Below are positions 38,117 through 46,495 of a DNA stretch of 64,000 nt, in pieces. A program made the position numbers and the translations under genes. Origin of the DNA: Larkinella punicea (GTDB lineage Bacteria; Bacteroidota; Bacteroidia; Cytophagales; Spirosomataceae). The stretch lies in contig NZ_QOWE01000004.1 of the NCBI RefSeq assembly GCF_003334855.1, positions 62,001-126,000 of the forward strand. Reading direction: 5' to 3'. Each line of letters starts with the position of its first letter. Position 1 is the first letter of the stretch. Below the pieces are notes generated by a model that was given only the letters and a program-made list of their open reading frames with translations, did not search any database and was not told the DNA's origin.

Positions 38117-38572
38117 ATGGAAGTAGGAAACACACACAGCGAAATTCTAGACCGGTTGAACACGCTACTGACGCGTACACGTGACGGAGAACGAGGCTAT
38201 CAGGAAGCCGCTGAGAATGTAAAAGATGCTGAACTGAAAAGTTTGTTTCTGACACAGTCGCGGCAACGGAATGAATATGCCACGGAGATCGACCGCGAAA
38301 TCCGCACCCTGGGCGGAGATCCCGAAAACAGCACGAGCCTCACCGCCGATCTGCACCGCGCCTGGATCAATATTAAAACCACCTTTACCGGCAACGACGA
38401 CAAAGCCGTGGTGGAAGAATGCAAACGCGGAGATGGTCAGGCGCTGGAAGATTATCAGGAAATTCTGCAAAGCACCAGCCTGGCCGCCAGCACCCGCGAA
38501 CTGTTGCTGCGTCAGAAGGAACGGATCGAATCGGCCCATGCGTCGATGGCCCGTCTGGCAAATGTTGTATAA
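38117..38572 (+). CDS. PA2169-type four-helix-bundle protein (DUF2383)
   Basis: A 151-residue helical protein. Segments such as EILDRLNTLLTRTRDGERGY, ELKSLFLTQSRQRNEYATEI and DYQEILQSTSLAASTRELL match the DUF2383/PA2169 ferritin-like four-helix family, often induced by stress in other bacteria. No metal-binding residues can be assigned. It follows the OmpA lipoprotein gene and is closed by a strong terminator, so the pair forms a two-gene unit. Confidence 0.87.
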   Translation: MEVGNTHSEILDRLNTLLTRTRDGERGYQEAAENVKDAELKSLFLTQSRQRNEYATEIDREIRTLGGDPENSTSLTADLHRAWINIKTTFTGNDDKAVVEECKRGDGQALEDYQEILQSTSLAASTRELLLRQKERIESAHASMARLANVV

Positions 38573-38590
38573 CCCTTTCAGATGAAGGGT

Positions 38591-38629
38591 AAAAAGTCCC
38601 GGATCCGGTGGATTCGGGACTTTTTTTTG
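38591..38629 (+). terminator. Rho-independent terminator
   Basis: AGTCCCG pairs with CGGGACT around a 13-base loop, followed by eight T. It ends the OmpA lipoprotein/DUF2383 unit. Confidence 0.92.
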
Positions 38630-38769
38630 TATCCAAAAACAATCTAAATCCACGAATTGTTGATCAATAGGCCGGCCAGCCCTTGCCAGGATTGACTTAA
38701 AAACCGCACAAGCACTTCAAAAACCGCAGCGGAACCTGATTCAACGGCCCCGGAAACTGAATTATTACT

Positions 38770-40872
38770 ATGGAAACCACCAATACTGTAGAAAACCCGG
38801 ATGAGATCCATTCCAGACCGGGAAAGCCCTACCCTCTGGGCGCAACATGGGACGGCGAAGGCGTTAATTTCGCCCTGTTTAGTGAACACGCTACCGGCGT
38901 TATGCTGTGTCTGTTCGACGCGGAAGACCCTGCCAAAGAAACCCAGCGGATTCCGCTGACGGAACGCACCGAGCAAATCTGGCACATTTACCTGGATGCC
39001 ATCCAACCCGGACAACTGTACGGTTACCGCGTGGAAGGGCCGTTTGAACCCACCCAGGGCTTCGTCTTCAATCCGAACAAACTGCTGCTGGATCCGTATG
39101 CCAAAGCCATCAGCGGGCCCATTGAAAGCAACCTGGCTCAATTGGGCTTCGATCCGAACAACCAGGACGAAGACCGGTTTTCGAAACCGCAGGAAGACGA
39201 CAGCGCCCCTTTCGTACCGAAGTCGGTGGTAATCGACTCCACGTTCGACTGGGAAGATGACCAACATCCGGACATTCCGCTCAACCGCTCCGTGATCTAC
39301 GAATTACACGTGAAAGGGTTTACGAAACTACACCCCGAACTGCCGGAGAAAATCCGGGGAACCTACGCCGGTCTGGGTCGTCCCGAGGTTACGGAGTATC
39401 TGAAATCGCTGGGAATCACGACGGTGGAACTGATGCCGGTTCACCAGTTTACGGGCGAAAGCTACTGGGGCTATAACTCGATCGGTTATTTTGCCCCCCA
39501 CAGCGAATATGCCTCGAAAGATAAAATCGGCCATGCCGTCAACGAGTTCAAGGAAATGGTGAAGGCCTTGCACAAGGCCGGTATCGAAGTCGTTCTGGAC
39601 GTGGTCTATAACCACACCGCCGAGGGCAACCAGCACGGGCCGACCCTGTCGTTCCGGGGCATCGACAATCCGGCTTACTACTGGCTCGTGGAAGGCAATG
39701 AAACCTACTACATGGATTATACCGGCACGGGTAATACGCTGAATATGAACCACCCGCGTACGCTGCAACTCGTGATGGACAGCCTTCGCTACTGGGTAAA
39801 CGAAATGCACGTCGACGGTTTCCGGTTCGACCTGGCCACGGCCCTGGCCCACAGCCTGACAGCGGCCGGTCAGTTGTCGTCATTCCTGGAAACCATTCAG
39901 CAGGACCCGGTTTTGTCGCGCGTCAAACTGATTGCCGAACCCTGGGATGTGCAGTCGTATCACGTCGGCAATTTTCCGGTCAACTGGTCGGAGTGGAATG
40001 GCAAATACCGGGATTGCGTTCGCGGATTCTGGAAGGGTGACACCGGACTGGCCGGTGAACTGGCCGCGCGGGTTTTGGGAAGCCCCGACCTCTACAACGA
40101 CGGTCGCCAGCCCGCCAACAGCATCAACCTGATAACGGCTCACGACGGTTATACGCTCAATGACCTGGTGAGCTATAACGACAAGCACAACGAGGCCAAT
40201 GGCGAGGATAACAAGGACGGTGCCAACGATAACCTGAGCTGGAACATGGGCGCAGAAGGCCCGACCGACGACGAAGCCATTGTGCGGGCGCGTGAACAGC
40301 AAAAACGAGCGTTTTTAGCCACCCTCCTCCTGAGCCAGGGAACACCGATGCTGCTGATGGGTGACGAATGTGGCCGGACGCAGCAGGGCAACAACAACGC
40401 CTATTGTCAGGACAATGAAATTAGCTGGTTCAACTGGGAATGGACGGCCGATCAACAGGCATTGTTCGATTTTACCCGCCAGCTCACGGCCTTACGCCGG
40501 GAACTGCCGTTGCTGCGTCGCCGGAAGTTCTACCGCACGGAGGAGATAACCTGGCTCCGCAACGACGGAAAACCGATGACCGACCAAAACTGGAACGACG
40601 GTATTACCCGCTGTCTCGGCTTGCTGATGGATGGCACCAAGGTGGATGAGCAGGACGAAAACGGCGATGCGATTGGCGAAGGCCGGTTGTTGATTCTGTT
40701 CAACGCGTTTTGGGAACCGCTGTCTTTTCAATTACCCAAACCCGGCCGGAAATCCAAATGGCAGGTGTTGGTCAATACCGCTACAGATGCGCCTGTTCCA
40801 CAGGAAGTTTCGGCCCGTGAACCCTTCGAAATCCAGGGCCGGTCGGTGGTGTTTCTGAAGCTGAAGGAATGA
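38770..40872 (+). CDS. glgX: Glycogen debranching enzyme GlgX
   Basis: A 700-residue GH13 glycogen debranching enzyme that hydrolyses alpha-1,6 branches of limit dextrins. It has an N-terminal CBM48-type domain (PLGATWDGEGVNFALFSEHA), then the catalytic barrel with the four GH13 regions visible: DVVYNHT, VDGFRFDLA (nucleophile Asp354), LIAEPWDV (acid/base Glu390) and TAHDG (Asp459). The length is normal for the family. No other glycogen gene lies nearby, so its place among stress-type genes is notable. It converges on the DUF3891 gene, and its stop codon lies inside a palindrome arm. Confidence 0.95.
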   Translation: METTNTVENPDEIHSRPGKPYPLGATWDGEGVNFALFSEHATGVMLCLFDAEDPAKETQRIPLTERTEQIWHIYLDAIQPGQLYGYRVEGPFEPTQGFVFNPNKLLLDPYAKAISGPIESNLAQLGFDPNNQDEDRFSKPQEDDSAPFVPKSVVIDSTFDWEDDQHPDIPLNRSVIYELHVKGFTKLHPELPEKIRGTYAGLGRPEVTEYLKSLGITTVELMPVHQFTGESYWGYNSIGYFAPHSEYASKDKIGHAVNEFKEMVKALHKAGIEVVLDVVYNHTAEGNQHGPTLSFRGIDNPAYYWLVEGNETYYMDYTGTGNTLNMNHPRTLQLVMDSLRYWVNEMHVDGFRFDLATALAHSLTAAGQLSSFLETIQQDPVLSRVKLIAEPWDVQSYHVGNFPVNWSEWNGKYRDCVRGFWKGDTGLAGELAARVLGSPDLYNDGRQPANSINLITAHDGYTLNDLVSYNDKHNEANGEDNKDGANDNLSWNMGAEGPTDDEAIVRAREQQKRAFLATLLLSQGTPMLLMGDECGRTQQGNNNAYCQDNEISWFNWEWTADQQALFDFTRQLTALRRELPLLRRRKFYRTEEITWLRNDGKPMTDQNWNDGITRCLGLLMDGTKVDEQDENGDAIGEGRLLILFNAFWEPLSFQLPKPGRKSKWQVLVNTATDAPVPQEVSAREPFEIQGRSVVFLKLKE

Positions 40873-40957
40873 TGGGTTATTGAATGATGAGTTATGAACG
40901 ATGAATGGTAGCCGGCGAAGCCAATTCATCATTCATAACTCAATAACCCATCATTCG
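40867..40957. repeat. Long palindrome holding both flanking stop codons
   Basis: Left arm 40867-40915 and right arm 40919-40957 share GAATGATGGGTTATTGA and GTTATGAACGATGAAT with one 11-base insertion in the left arm. The glgX stop (40870-40872) and the DUF3891 stop (40951-40953) both lie within the arms, so each gene ends in the same GAATGATGG word. Confidence 0.85.
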
Positions 40958-41685
40958 TTTTTAAAACGCCATTCCTTCTCTTCAATCGGTGCTTTCTGAA
41001 TGCAATCGTACAGCTCCGCGTCGTCTTTGAAACGAAGCTGCTGCAATGGGTGCGCTTCAATTTGTAGTGAAAATTCGGCGCTCTCGAAGGGCCAGGGATC
41101 GACGCATACGGTTTGGTCGGGACGTTGAAAAATGTAGTAGATTCTTCCGTCCGGACCGGGACTGATTTCCAGCCGACGGCCATACTCCGGAATCAAGCCC
41201 TGGCAAAGGATAAGCGACAGGGCATCGCACCACTGAATGAAGGCATACGCATAATCCACCTCTTTTTTAGAAAGTTTCATCTGCCGGAGCCACGTCTTCT
41301 GGTTCTGTTTCTGCTGTTCCAAAAACTCGTTCAGGTCTGCACTTTGGTCGGCTAATGACTCATAGAGGAAGGTGGCATGTTTCGACACCATCAGGGCATT
41401 CCAGCGGCTTTTTTCCAGCGCAATTTCGACCATTCGCCGGGCCTGACCAACGGCATATTCTTCAATCCGAAAATCCATCGGTGCGCCCGCTGACGTGAGG
41501 TGGTTTCGACCTTCCCAGGGTTCCTGCCCGTCGTCGTGTTCGGTCAGGGCCACGAGCGTTTCCACCCAGCGTTCCGGTCTTTTTGCCGAATTCCAGTGCA
41601 TCGCAATTTTGACCGCCAGCAAACCATGTGCCTGCTGGTGAATTAATTCCCAACCAAAATCGGTGTTTTTAACAATCATACTCAC
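40951..41685 (-). CDS. DUF3891 family protein
   Basis: A 244-residue protein whose N-terminal wording (WELIHQQAHGLLAVKIAMHW, ALTEHDDG) matches DUF3891, a family with conserved histidines that may form a metal site. It has no signal peptide or membrane span. The biochemical role is unknown. Two start codons are close together (41685 and 41679). It belongs to the minus-strand series of stress-type genes; a terminator of the PPOX gene lies just upstream, so it needs its own promoter. Confidence 0.8.
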   Translation of the reverse strand: MSMIVKNTDFGWELIHQQAHGLLAVKIAMHWNSAKRPERWVETLVALTEHDDGQEPWEGRNHLTSAGAPMDFRIEEYAVGQARRMVEIALEKSRWNALMVSKHATFLYESLADQSADLNEFLEQQKQNQKTWLRQMKLSKKEVDYAYAFIQWCDALSLILCQGLIPEYGRRLEISPGPDGRIYYIFQRPDQTVCVDPWPFESAEFSLQIEAHPLQQLRFKDDAELYDCIQKAPIEEKEWRFKNE

Positions 41686-41706
41686 TTTATTTTCAGACGG
41701 ATAAGC

Positions 41707-41737
41707 AAAAAAATGCCGATCTTTTCAGACCGGCATC
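41707..41737 (-). terminator. Rho-independent terminator of the PPOX-fold gene
   Basis: On the minus strand ATGCCGG pairs with CGGCAT around an 11-base loop and is followed by a T-run. It lies 20 bases after the stop at 41760. Confidence 0.88.
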
Positions 41738-41759
41738 CCGCTTTTTATAGACTACGACA

Positions 41760-42263
41760 CTACCGGTTTTCAACCAGTTTGTTTTCACCTTCCTGATAGG
41801 TGTCACCGGTCAAAGCCGCCCGCGCCATTTCAAAAAGCCGCACCATCCGGCTTGAACTGGAATCCCAGTATTCAGCGGTTTCGGTATGCACTTTCAGAAT
41901 AGACAGCGATGGGTCGTCTTTGCCTTCGGGGAACCACGGTTTAGCCATTGGCGACCACAGATCCTCGATTTTTGCCCGATCCTGCAATTCCTGCGCCGTT
42001 CCGCTCACGGATACATATGAGGCATCTGACACATTGGCAAAAGCGACATTGACCTGGTAATTCTGGTCGATTTGATCGGTTTTCGGAGAATGTTCTTTCG
42101 TTAGAAACCACAGATCACCATTTTCATCCACCTGCATCACGGCCATCGGACGACTCACCAGCTTCCCGTTTTCGTCCTGGGTGGTCAACATGCCAATTCG
42201 GATGTCGTTGATCAGTTTGCTGACCTTCTCCATTCCCGCACTGCGTTCTTCTATCGTTTCCAT
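41760..42263 (-). CDS. Pyridoxamine 5'-phosphate oxidase-fold, general stress protein 26-like
   Basis: A 167-residue flavin-binding split-barrel protein of the type called general stress protein 26. Family patterns are LINDIRIGMLTTQDENGKLVSRPMA at the start, GDLWFLTKEHSPKTDQI, VNVAFANVSDASYVSVSG and the WFPEGKDDPSLSILKV segment. It probably binds FMN or F420-like cofactors; the substrate is unknown. The ATG at 42263 gives the normal start; the frame extends 24 codons further upstream through a hairpin. It is terminated at 41707-41737. Confidence 0.88.
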   Translation of the reverse strand: METIEERSAGMEKVSKLINDIRIGMLTTQDENGKLVSRPMAVMQVDENGDLWFLTKEHSPKTDQIDQNYQVNVAFANVSDASYVSVSGTAQELQDRAKIEDLWSPMAKPWFPEGKDDPSLSILKVHTETAEYWDSSSSRMVRLFEMARAALTGDTYQEGENKLVENR

Positions 42264-42291
42264 ACTTTTGTTGATTTTACGAAGAATAAAA

Positions 42292-42328
42292 GCCGGTTGT
42301 CGTTTAGCTTGCGCTAAAAACAACCGGC
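42292..42328. repeat. Short near-perfect hairpin upstream of the PPOX gene
   Basis: GCCGGTTGT..TTTAGC pairs with GCTAAAA-ACAACCGGC around a 4-base loop (about 16-base arms). No T-run follows on either strand, so it is unlikely to be a simple terminator. It may be part of the PPOX gene leader. Confidence 0.65.
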
Positions 42329-42377
42329 CCATCACTATTGAATATCTATGACGGTGTTGATGACCAGTCCAGGGTCT

Positions 42378-42524
42378 TCATCGGAATGTACGTTTCAGAG
42401 AGGCTGGCGCAGCTTTCGTATAGCCAGTTTCTGTCCGTTTCGGCACCGGGGATTCACAATCCGTTGTAACGTGTCCGTTATCGTTAACCACCTGAACGTA
42501 TGTTGTCTCTTTCGCCACTGCCAT
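42378..42524 (-). CDS. Possible very small protein (48 residues)
   Basis: The minus strand carries a 48-codon frame beginning MAVAKETTYVQVVNDNGH and ending in a basic LKRTFR. The frame remains open upstream of the ATG for about 22 codons before a TAA. I do not recognise it. It lies between the PPOX gene and the Cys-rich gene. Support is only the start codon and amino-acid composition, so it may be spurious. Confidence 0.25.
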   Translation of the reverse strand: MAVAKETTYVQVVNDNGHVTTDCESPVPKRTETGYTKAAPASLKRTFR

Positions 42525-42633
42525 ACTGCTCACAACGACCCGTTTACCGACAGAATTTCCCGATGACCAATGGCCCGGCTGGTTGAATGACCAGCACCGT
42601 TTTTGTTACCAGTCGTATCAGTTCCCTGACCAA

Positions 42634-43038
42634 CTAGTTATAGAGCATTTCCTGACGGCCGAGCGCAACAAACAACGTGCGGGACATCTCAGATTCATCC
42701 TCGGGCCGGAGGGTCATCTCCAGAATGGTCATGCACACGCGGATGCATTGACGGCAGGTGGTGGCAATCTGGCAGGCGCGTTCGGCACTCATCCGCTCGC
42801 ATTCTTCAGCGCACTTTTCGCATACCTCGATGCAGGTTCGGGCCAGAAGCCGCGTGTTTTCGGAACCCCGGACGTACAAAACCGCCACCTGACGACAGAG
42901 ATCCGAGCAATCCAGGCTCAGGAAAATACAGCGATACAGCTCCTCAATGTCCTGCTGACGCGACAATTCCGTGGCGTATTCATCGCAAGCCGTCGCGCAG
43001 CCTACCAACGTGTCGTAAATGTTTTTCTTCCAGATCAT
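42634..43038 (-). CDS. Cys-rich four-helix-bundle copper-binding-type protein
   Basis: A 134-residue cytoplasmic helical protein with 13 cysteines (positions 14, 18, 37, 44, 48, 69, 73, 76, 80, 89, 95, 98, 102) arranged in Cx3C/Cx6C patterns on successive helices, as in DUF326/Csp-like copper-storage proteins (CATACDEYA, CIEVCEKCAEEC, CRQCIRVC). The family binds many Cu(I) ions in the bundle core. No signal peptide, so cytosolic storage. It lies in the same direction as the YdaT-like gene 87 bases upstream, and the two may share a promoter. Confidence 0.87.
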   Translation of the reverse strand: MIWKKNIYDTLVGCATACDEYATELSRQQDIEELYRCIFLSLDCSDLCRQVAVLYVRGSENTRLLARTCIEVCEKCAEECERMSAERACQIATTCRQCIRVCMTILEMTLRPEDESEMSRTLFVALGRQEMLYN

Positions 43039-43124
43039 AACGCTTCAATTTTCCTGGGTTAAACGCCTTCTACAAAATGAACTGTGATTAAAAATAATGG
43101 TGTGGAGTACGAATCGCTTTTTCC

Positions 43125-43319
43125 CTAGGCCACCTGACGGGATTCCATAAACCGTTGGCGTGCCCAGGCGCGGGCTTCGTAGATACTGGTCGAAATCGCT
43201 TCTTTCTTGTCAGGCACTTCCTGTTCCAGAAGCGAGTTGGCAATCTCAATCGCCTTGGCGCGAACGCTGGGCGGTAGCGAACGCATTGCTGCGGGGAAAT
43301 GGGTTTGATTCCAGACCAT
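43125..43319 (-). CDS. YdaT-like small protein
   Basis: A 64-residue protein (MVWNQTHFPAAMRSLPPSVR, AIEIANSLLEQ, EARAWARQRF) resembling the N-terminal segment of Bacillus YdaT, a general-stress protein, as I recall it. The longer DUF2188 part of YdaT is absent. It is the first gene of a likely unit with the Cys-rich protein. A -24/-12-like motif (43351-43366) and a TTGTAGAAAA word (43483) lie upstream. Confidence 0.72.
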   Translation of the reverse strand: MVWNQTHFPAAMRSLPPSVRAKAIEIANSLLEQEVPDKKEAISTSIYEARAWARQRFMESRQVA

Positions 43320-43350
43320 GTTCTTTATCGCTTGTTGATGCCAGGTGTAT

Positions 43351-43366
43351 TGAGATAATTATGCCA
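43351..43366 (-). promoter_or_regulatory. Sigma54-like -24/-12 motif
   Basis: On the minus strand TGGCATAATTATCTCA: TGGCAT at -24 and TCA where TTGCA is expected (TC instead of GC at positions 14-15). It lies 32 bases before the YdaT-like start. The TTGTAGAAAA word at 43483-43492 is about 120 bases further upstream. Confidence 0.45.
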
Positions 43367-43480
43367 GATTCACTTTCCCATCAGACGATCAATTTCCCTA
43401 ATTATACTCCACTGGTTATCAATCATATTCAAGAGATAACTCTCAATAAAACACAAAACTCCGCCGTGCCACTTCCAGCG

Positions 43481-43492
43481 ATTTGTAGAAAA
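43481..43492. promoter_or_regulatory. TGTAGAA half-site, possible activator site
   Basis: ATTTGTAGAAAA carries the TGTAGAA word that recurs upstream of the -24/-12-like motifs in this island. It is about 117-126 bases from the motif at 43366. Confidence 0.4.
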
Positions 43493-43533
43493 TGGTTTCC
43501 TCACTGTGTATGAAACTCCACAGCTAAATCCAT

Positions 43534-43564
43534 AAAAAATGGCCTCCGAATTTCTCAGAGGCCA
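43534..43564 (-). terminator. Rho-independent terminator of the kinase gene
   Basis: On the minus strand TGGCCTC pairs with GAGGCCA around an 11-base loop, followed by six T. It is 32 bases past the kinase stop at 43597. Confidence 0.9.
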
Positions 43565-43596
43565 CGGGTACTTTACGTTGTCGGTTTACACTTTGA

Positions 43597-45060
43597 TCAC
43601 TTGGGGAAAATGAGTCTAAATGTTGTCCCCTGCCCTTCCTGACTTTCGACCTCAATCGAACCCCGGTGGCTGTTGATGATATTTTGCGTGGTTGTTAAAC
43701 CCAGTCCCATACCGCCCTGTTTCCCCGTAAAAAACGGATCGAAGAGTCGTTGGCGATTGGCTTCCGAAATCCCCGAACCGTTGTCTTCCACACAAACCAT
43801 GATGGCCCGTTCGTTGATGGGAATGGTTTTCACCGTCAGCACCCCGGTCATTTCCTTCATCGCTTCCACAGCGTTGATCAGAATGTTGAGCAAGGCGGTT
43901 TTAAACTGTTCTTTATCGAGCGGAACGGCACAGTCTTCGGTGGTGAAATCAGTCACCAGTTTCATGCCTTTGAGTTGCAGCCGGTCATGAACCAGATACA
44001 ATGTATCCCGTACAGCATCGTTCAGGTTGTGCGACGTCAGCTCCAGATCACGCGGTTTCGACGAGTTGAGCATCTCGGTGATCAACTGGCCAATGCGCTC
44101 GGCGTTTCGGCGGATGATGTTGATGTAGAGCGATAAGCCCGGGTCATCGGGGGGTAAATCTTCTTTTAATTGCTCGAGGGCCAGGTGCAGGTTGGTCAGC
44201 GGATTCCGCACCTCGTGGGCAATGCTGCGGGCAATCTGGCCGGTCATGCTCAGTTTTTCGGCAATCAACAGATCGCGCTGGGCTTTCTTTTGCTGGGTAA
44301 CATCCCGCACGATGGCCTGATACCAGTTGGTAACGCCCCCCTTGTCGGGTATGGCAACCACCGAAAGCAGACAGTCGATCCGTTTGCGGTCTTTGCTGAC
44401 CAGCACGATTTCGGTATCTTTCACCTGCTCCGACTCATCAATTTGCCTTCGCAACTGCTCGTATACCTCCGCTTTATCAAACAGTTCACGAACATGCATT
44501 TGTCTCAGTTCCTCGTCCGAATACCCCGTCAGATTTTCGAGGGAGGGATTGATTTCCTGAAATTCAAAGTTGCGATCGGTAACAAAAATGGCATCGATCG
44601 AACGTTCGAACAGCGAACGGTATTTGTTTTCCTTTTCGGCCAGTTCGCCCACCACATTGGCCTGCCGCAAGGCATAGCGAATACTCCGGCCGAGCAGTTG
44701 GGCATCGATCCGGCCTTTCACGAGGTAATCGGCCGCACCCAGCTTGAGGGCCGAATAATCCACTTCCAGATCATCCTGCCCCGTTAGCAATATCATTGGC
44801 GTCTGGCATCCGGCCTTAAACGCTTCGTGAATCAGTTCGATACCGGTTCGTTCGCCCAGGCGGTAATCGACCAGATAAACATCGTAGGCATTCTGGTAAA
44901 TATGCTCGAGTGCCGAGTTAAAGTCGCTGACCCAATCGAGGTGGATGTTGGCATTGTCGCGGGTAGAAACCAGGGATTTTGTCAGCACAAAATCGTCTTC
45001 ATCATCCTCAACCAGCAGCACCCGGATGGGTTTTTCCGAGAGTTCATCGGGTTGAGTCAT
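43597..45060 (-). CDS. Receiver-PAS-histidine kinase, NtrB-like kinase core
   Basis: A 487-residue cytoplasmic kinase. An N-terminal receiver (VEDDEDDFVL, phospho-acceptor Asp65 in VYLVDYRLG) is followed by a PAS domain (about 145-255, IFVTDRNFEFQEINPS) and a kinase core with the H-box SIAHEVRNPLTNL, an NtrB-like wording, then NAVEAM, DNGSGI and GGMGLGLTT. There is no membrane span, so the signal is internal or relayed. The ATG at 45060 gives a 17-base overlap with the receiver gene upstream. It is the natural partner of the sigma54 activator at 46496-47944, an inference from the kinase type and proximity. Confidence 0.9.
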   Translation of the reverse strand: MTQPDELSEKPIRVLLVEDDEDDFVLTKSLVSTRDNANIHLDWVSDFNSALEHIYQNAYDVYLVDYRLGERTGIELIHEAFKAGCQTPMILLTGQDDLEVDYSALKLGAADYLVKGRIDAQLLGRSIRYALRQANVVGELAEKENKYRSLFERSIDAIFVTDRNFEFQEINPSLENLTGYSDEELRQMHVRELFDKAEVYEQLRRQIDESEQVKDTEIVLVSKDRKRIDCLLSVVAIPDKGGVTNWYQAIVRDVTQQKKAQRDLLIAEKLSMTGQIARSIAHEVRNPLTNLHLALEQLKEDLPPDDPGLSLYINIIRRNAERIGQLITEMLNSSKPRDLELTSHNLNDAVRDTLYLVHDRLQLKGMKLVTDFTTEDCAVPLDKEQFKTALLNILINAVEAMKEMTGVLTVKTIPINERAIMVCVEDNGSGISEANRQRLFDPFFTGKQGGMGLGLTTTQNIINSHRGSIEVESQEGQGTTFRLIFPK

Positions 45061-45493
45061 CAGGTAGGGAAACGGTGTCAATCCAGTATTTTTTTATGGT
45101 GGTCGTGATGTCGAGTAACGTACTAAAATCAAACGGTTTGGAGATGTAGGAACTGACCCCCAGATCGTAGGTTCGCAGAATATCTTCTTCGGCCGTCGAG
45201 GTTGTTAATACAACGACCGGGATTTGCCGGAATTGCTCGTTGGCCTTAATTTCACGAAGTGCCTGAATCCCGTTTTTTCGGGGCATATTCAAATCGAGCA
45301 AAATCAGGCTGGGGCGCAGGGCCGATGCATACGGCTCCCGCTGGTATAAAAAATCCATCAGTTGTTCCCCATCTTCCACAAAGTATAATTCCGATGTCAG
45401 GTTACATTCCCGAAACGCCTGTTCGATCAGTAGGCGGTCATCGGCATCGTCGTCAGCAATCAGTATGCTGGTATTCAATGGTTTATTTGTCAT
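45044..45493 (-). CDS. Single-domain response regulator, Rcp1-like
   Basis: A 149-residue receiver with no output domain. The acidic pocket is DDDADD, the phospho-acceptor lies in LILLDLNMPRKNG, and the lysine is in SYISKPFDF. The Rcp1-like spacing and the LDLNMPRKNG wording are typical of receivers that serve bacteriophytochromes or hybrid kinases. It overlaps the kinase gene downstream and probably feeds or drains phosphate from it. Confidence 0.9.
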   Translation of the reverse strand: MTNKPLNTSILIADDDADDRLLIEQAFRECNLTSELYFVEDGEQLMDFLYQREPYASALRPSLILLDLNMPRKNGIQALREIKANEQFRQIPVVVLTTSTAEEDILRTYDLGVSSYISKPFDFSTLLDITTTIKKYWIDTVSLPDDSTR

Positions 45494-45624
45494 TTGAGTG
45501 GATATCGAATGAGACCACAGGGTCTTTGTCTCAGTAAAGACAAAATTACACCTACTTTCCTCGTATTAAGAAACAAGTTTCTATTTCTGGTGTTTTTCGA
45601 AACGGGCAAATCTTACTTCCTGTC

Positions 45625-45641
45625 TTCTACACTTTGAGTAG
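45625..45641. promoter_or_regulatory. TTCTACA site upstream of the beta-barrel gene
   Basis: TTCTACAC, then TTT and GAGTAG: an imperfect dyad (CTACAC/GAGTAG). It lies 137 bases upstream of the -24-like TGGCAC at 45762, the normal distance for an enhancer site of a sigma54 activator. Confidence 0.45.
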
Positions 45642-45761
45642 GATCTTCCACAGAAACTGTTTCCCGCCAACGTACAACCTGGTTGCAACCAAATTCAACA
45701 CCCCACTAAATATAACTGATTGTCAGCACATTACCACCTAATCTTCCTGCACTCGACGCTT

Positions 45762-45777
45762 TGGCACAGAATTGTCA
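45762..45777 (+). promoter_or_regulatory. Sigma54-like -24/-12 motif
   Basis: TGGCACAGAATTGTCA: TGGCAC at -24 and TC at positions 14-15 where the consensus has GC. It lies 34 bases before the ATG of the beta-barrel gene. Confidence 0.5.
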
Positions 45778-45811
45778 GCTATTGATGTGTATAACAAACC
45801 TATTTTATGCC

Positions 45812-46438
45812 ATGAAAAACTCGATTGTTAGAGTGTTAGTTGCCTCTGTTCTGGTTAGCAGCCTATCGGTTTTAAAAATCTCGGCCCAAACAACGCCCCG
45901 GACCGGAATTAAAGGCGGCTTGAATGCCAGCACGCTCTATCTGGACAACGTCGATGATCGCAATGAACGCATTGGTTTCCACGTCGGTCTTTTTACACAG
46001 ATCCCGGTGACCTCATTCTTCGCCATTCAGCCTGAACTTCAATACACCACCAAAGGTGTTTCGGCGAATTATAACCTGCTGGGAAATACCGGCAAGAACA
46101 ATTTTAACCTGAATTACGTGGAACTGCCGGTTCTGGCCACGTTTAAACTGGGCAACTCCGTCGATCTGCAAGCCGGACCGTATGCGTCCTATCTGGTAAG
46201 TTCAAAAATAACCACAGACGGTGACTTCGGTTCTGATTACCGCAACATTAACCGCGACAATTTCAATACCTTCGACTATGGCATCGCCGGTGGTTTGAAC
46301 ATTTACTTTGGAAAAGCTCTGCTGGGATTGCGCTACGGCCAGGGTCTGCAACCGGTGGCGAAAGACGGGGCGGCCCGTTTGCTCATGGGAAAGGCTAAAA
46401 ACGCCGTTGGCCAGGTTTCGCTGGGGTTTGCGTTTTAA
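45812..46438 (+). CDS. Outer-membrane beta-barrel protein
   Basis: A 208-residue outer-membrane protein of the PorT/OmpW-like beta-barrel type common in Bacteroidota. It has a signal peptide (MKNSIVRVLVASVLVSSLSV...SAQ), then TGIKGGLNASTLYLD, PELQYTTKGVSANY, NYVELPVLATFKLG, PYASYLVSS and alternating strands ending with GLRYGQGLQPV and VSLGFAF (terminal Phe). The ATG at 45812 gives the signal peptide directly. A strong hairpin terminator follows. It is divergent from the receiver gene and carries a -24/-12-like motif upstream, suggesting stress-dependent expression. The function is unknown. Confidence 0.82.
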   Translation: MKNSIVRVLVASVLVSSLSVLKISAQTTPRTGIKGGLNASTLYLDNVDDRNERIGFHVGLFTQIPVTSFFAIQPELQYTTKGVSANYNLLGNTGKNNFNLNYVELPVLATFKLGNSVDLQAGPYASYLVSSKITTDGDFGSDYRNINRDNFNTFDYGIAGGLNIYFGKALLGLRYGQGLQPVAKDGAARLLMGKAKNAVGQVSLGFAF

Positions 46439-46449
46439 TGTTAATGTCC

Positions 46450-46489
46450 CGTTTTCCCCTACATTCATCAGAGCATGTAGGGGAAAACG
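46450..46489. terminator. Bidirectional hairpin terminator
   Basis: A perfect 15-base stem (CGTTTTCCCCTACAT and its complement) with a 10-base loop between the convergent beta-barrel and activator genes. AT-rich tracts in the stem could serve both directions. Confidence 0.85.
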
Positions 46490-46495
46490 AGCTTA

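Larger units (their letters stand above)
45494..45811. other. Divergent intergenic region, receiver gene / beta-barrel gene
   Basis: A gap of about 318 bases. It contains the TTCTACA site (45625-45641) and the -24/-12-like motif (45762-45777) described separately. No gene or palindrome beyond those sites. Confidence 0.5.

Noticed and set aside
42578-42595. A GCTGGT/ACCAGC hairpin after the Cys-rich gene
   Set aside because: The stem is only 6 bases and no T-run follows in the minus direction, so I do not call it a terminator.
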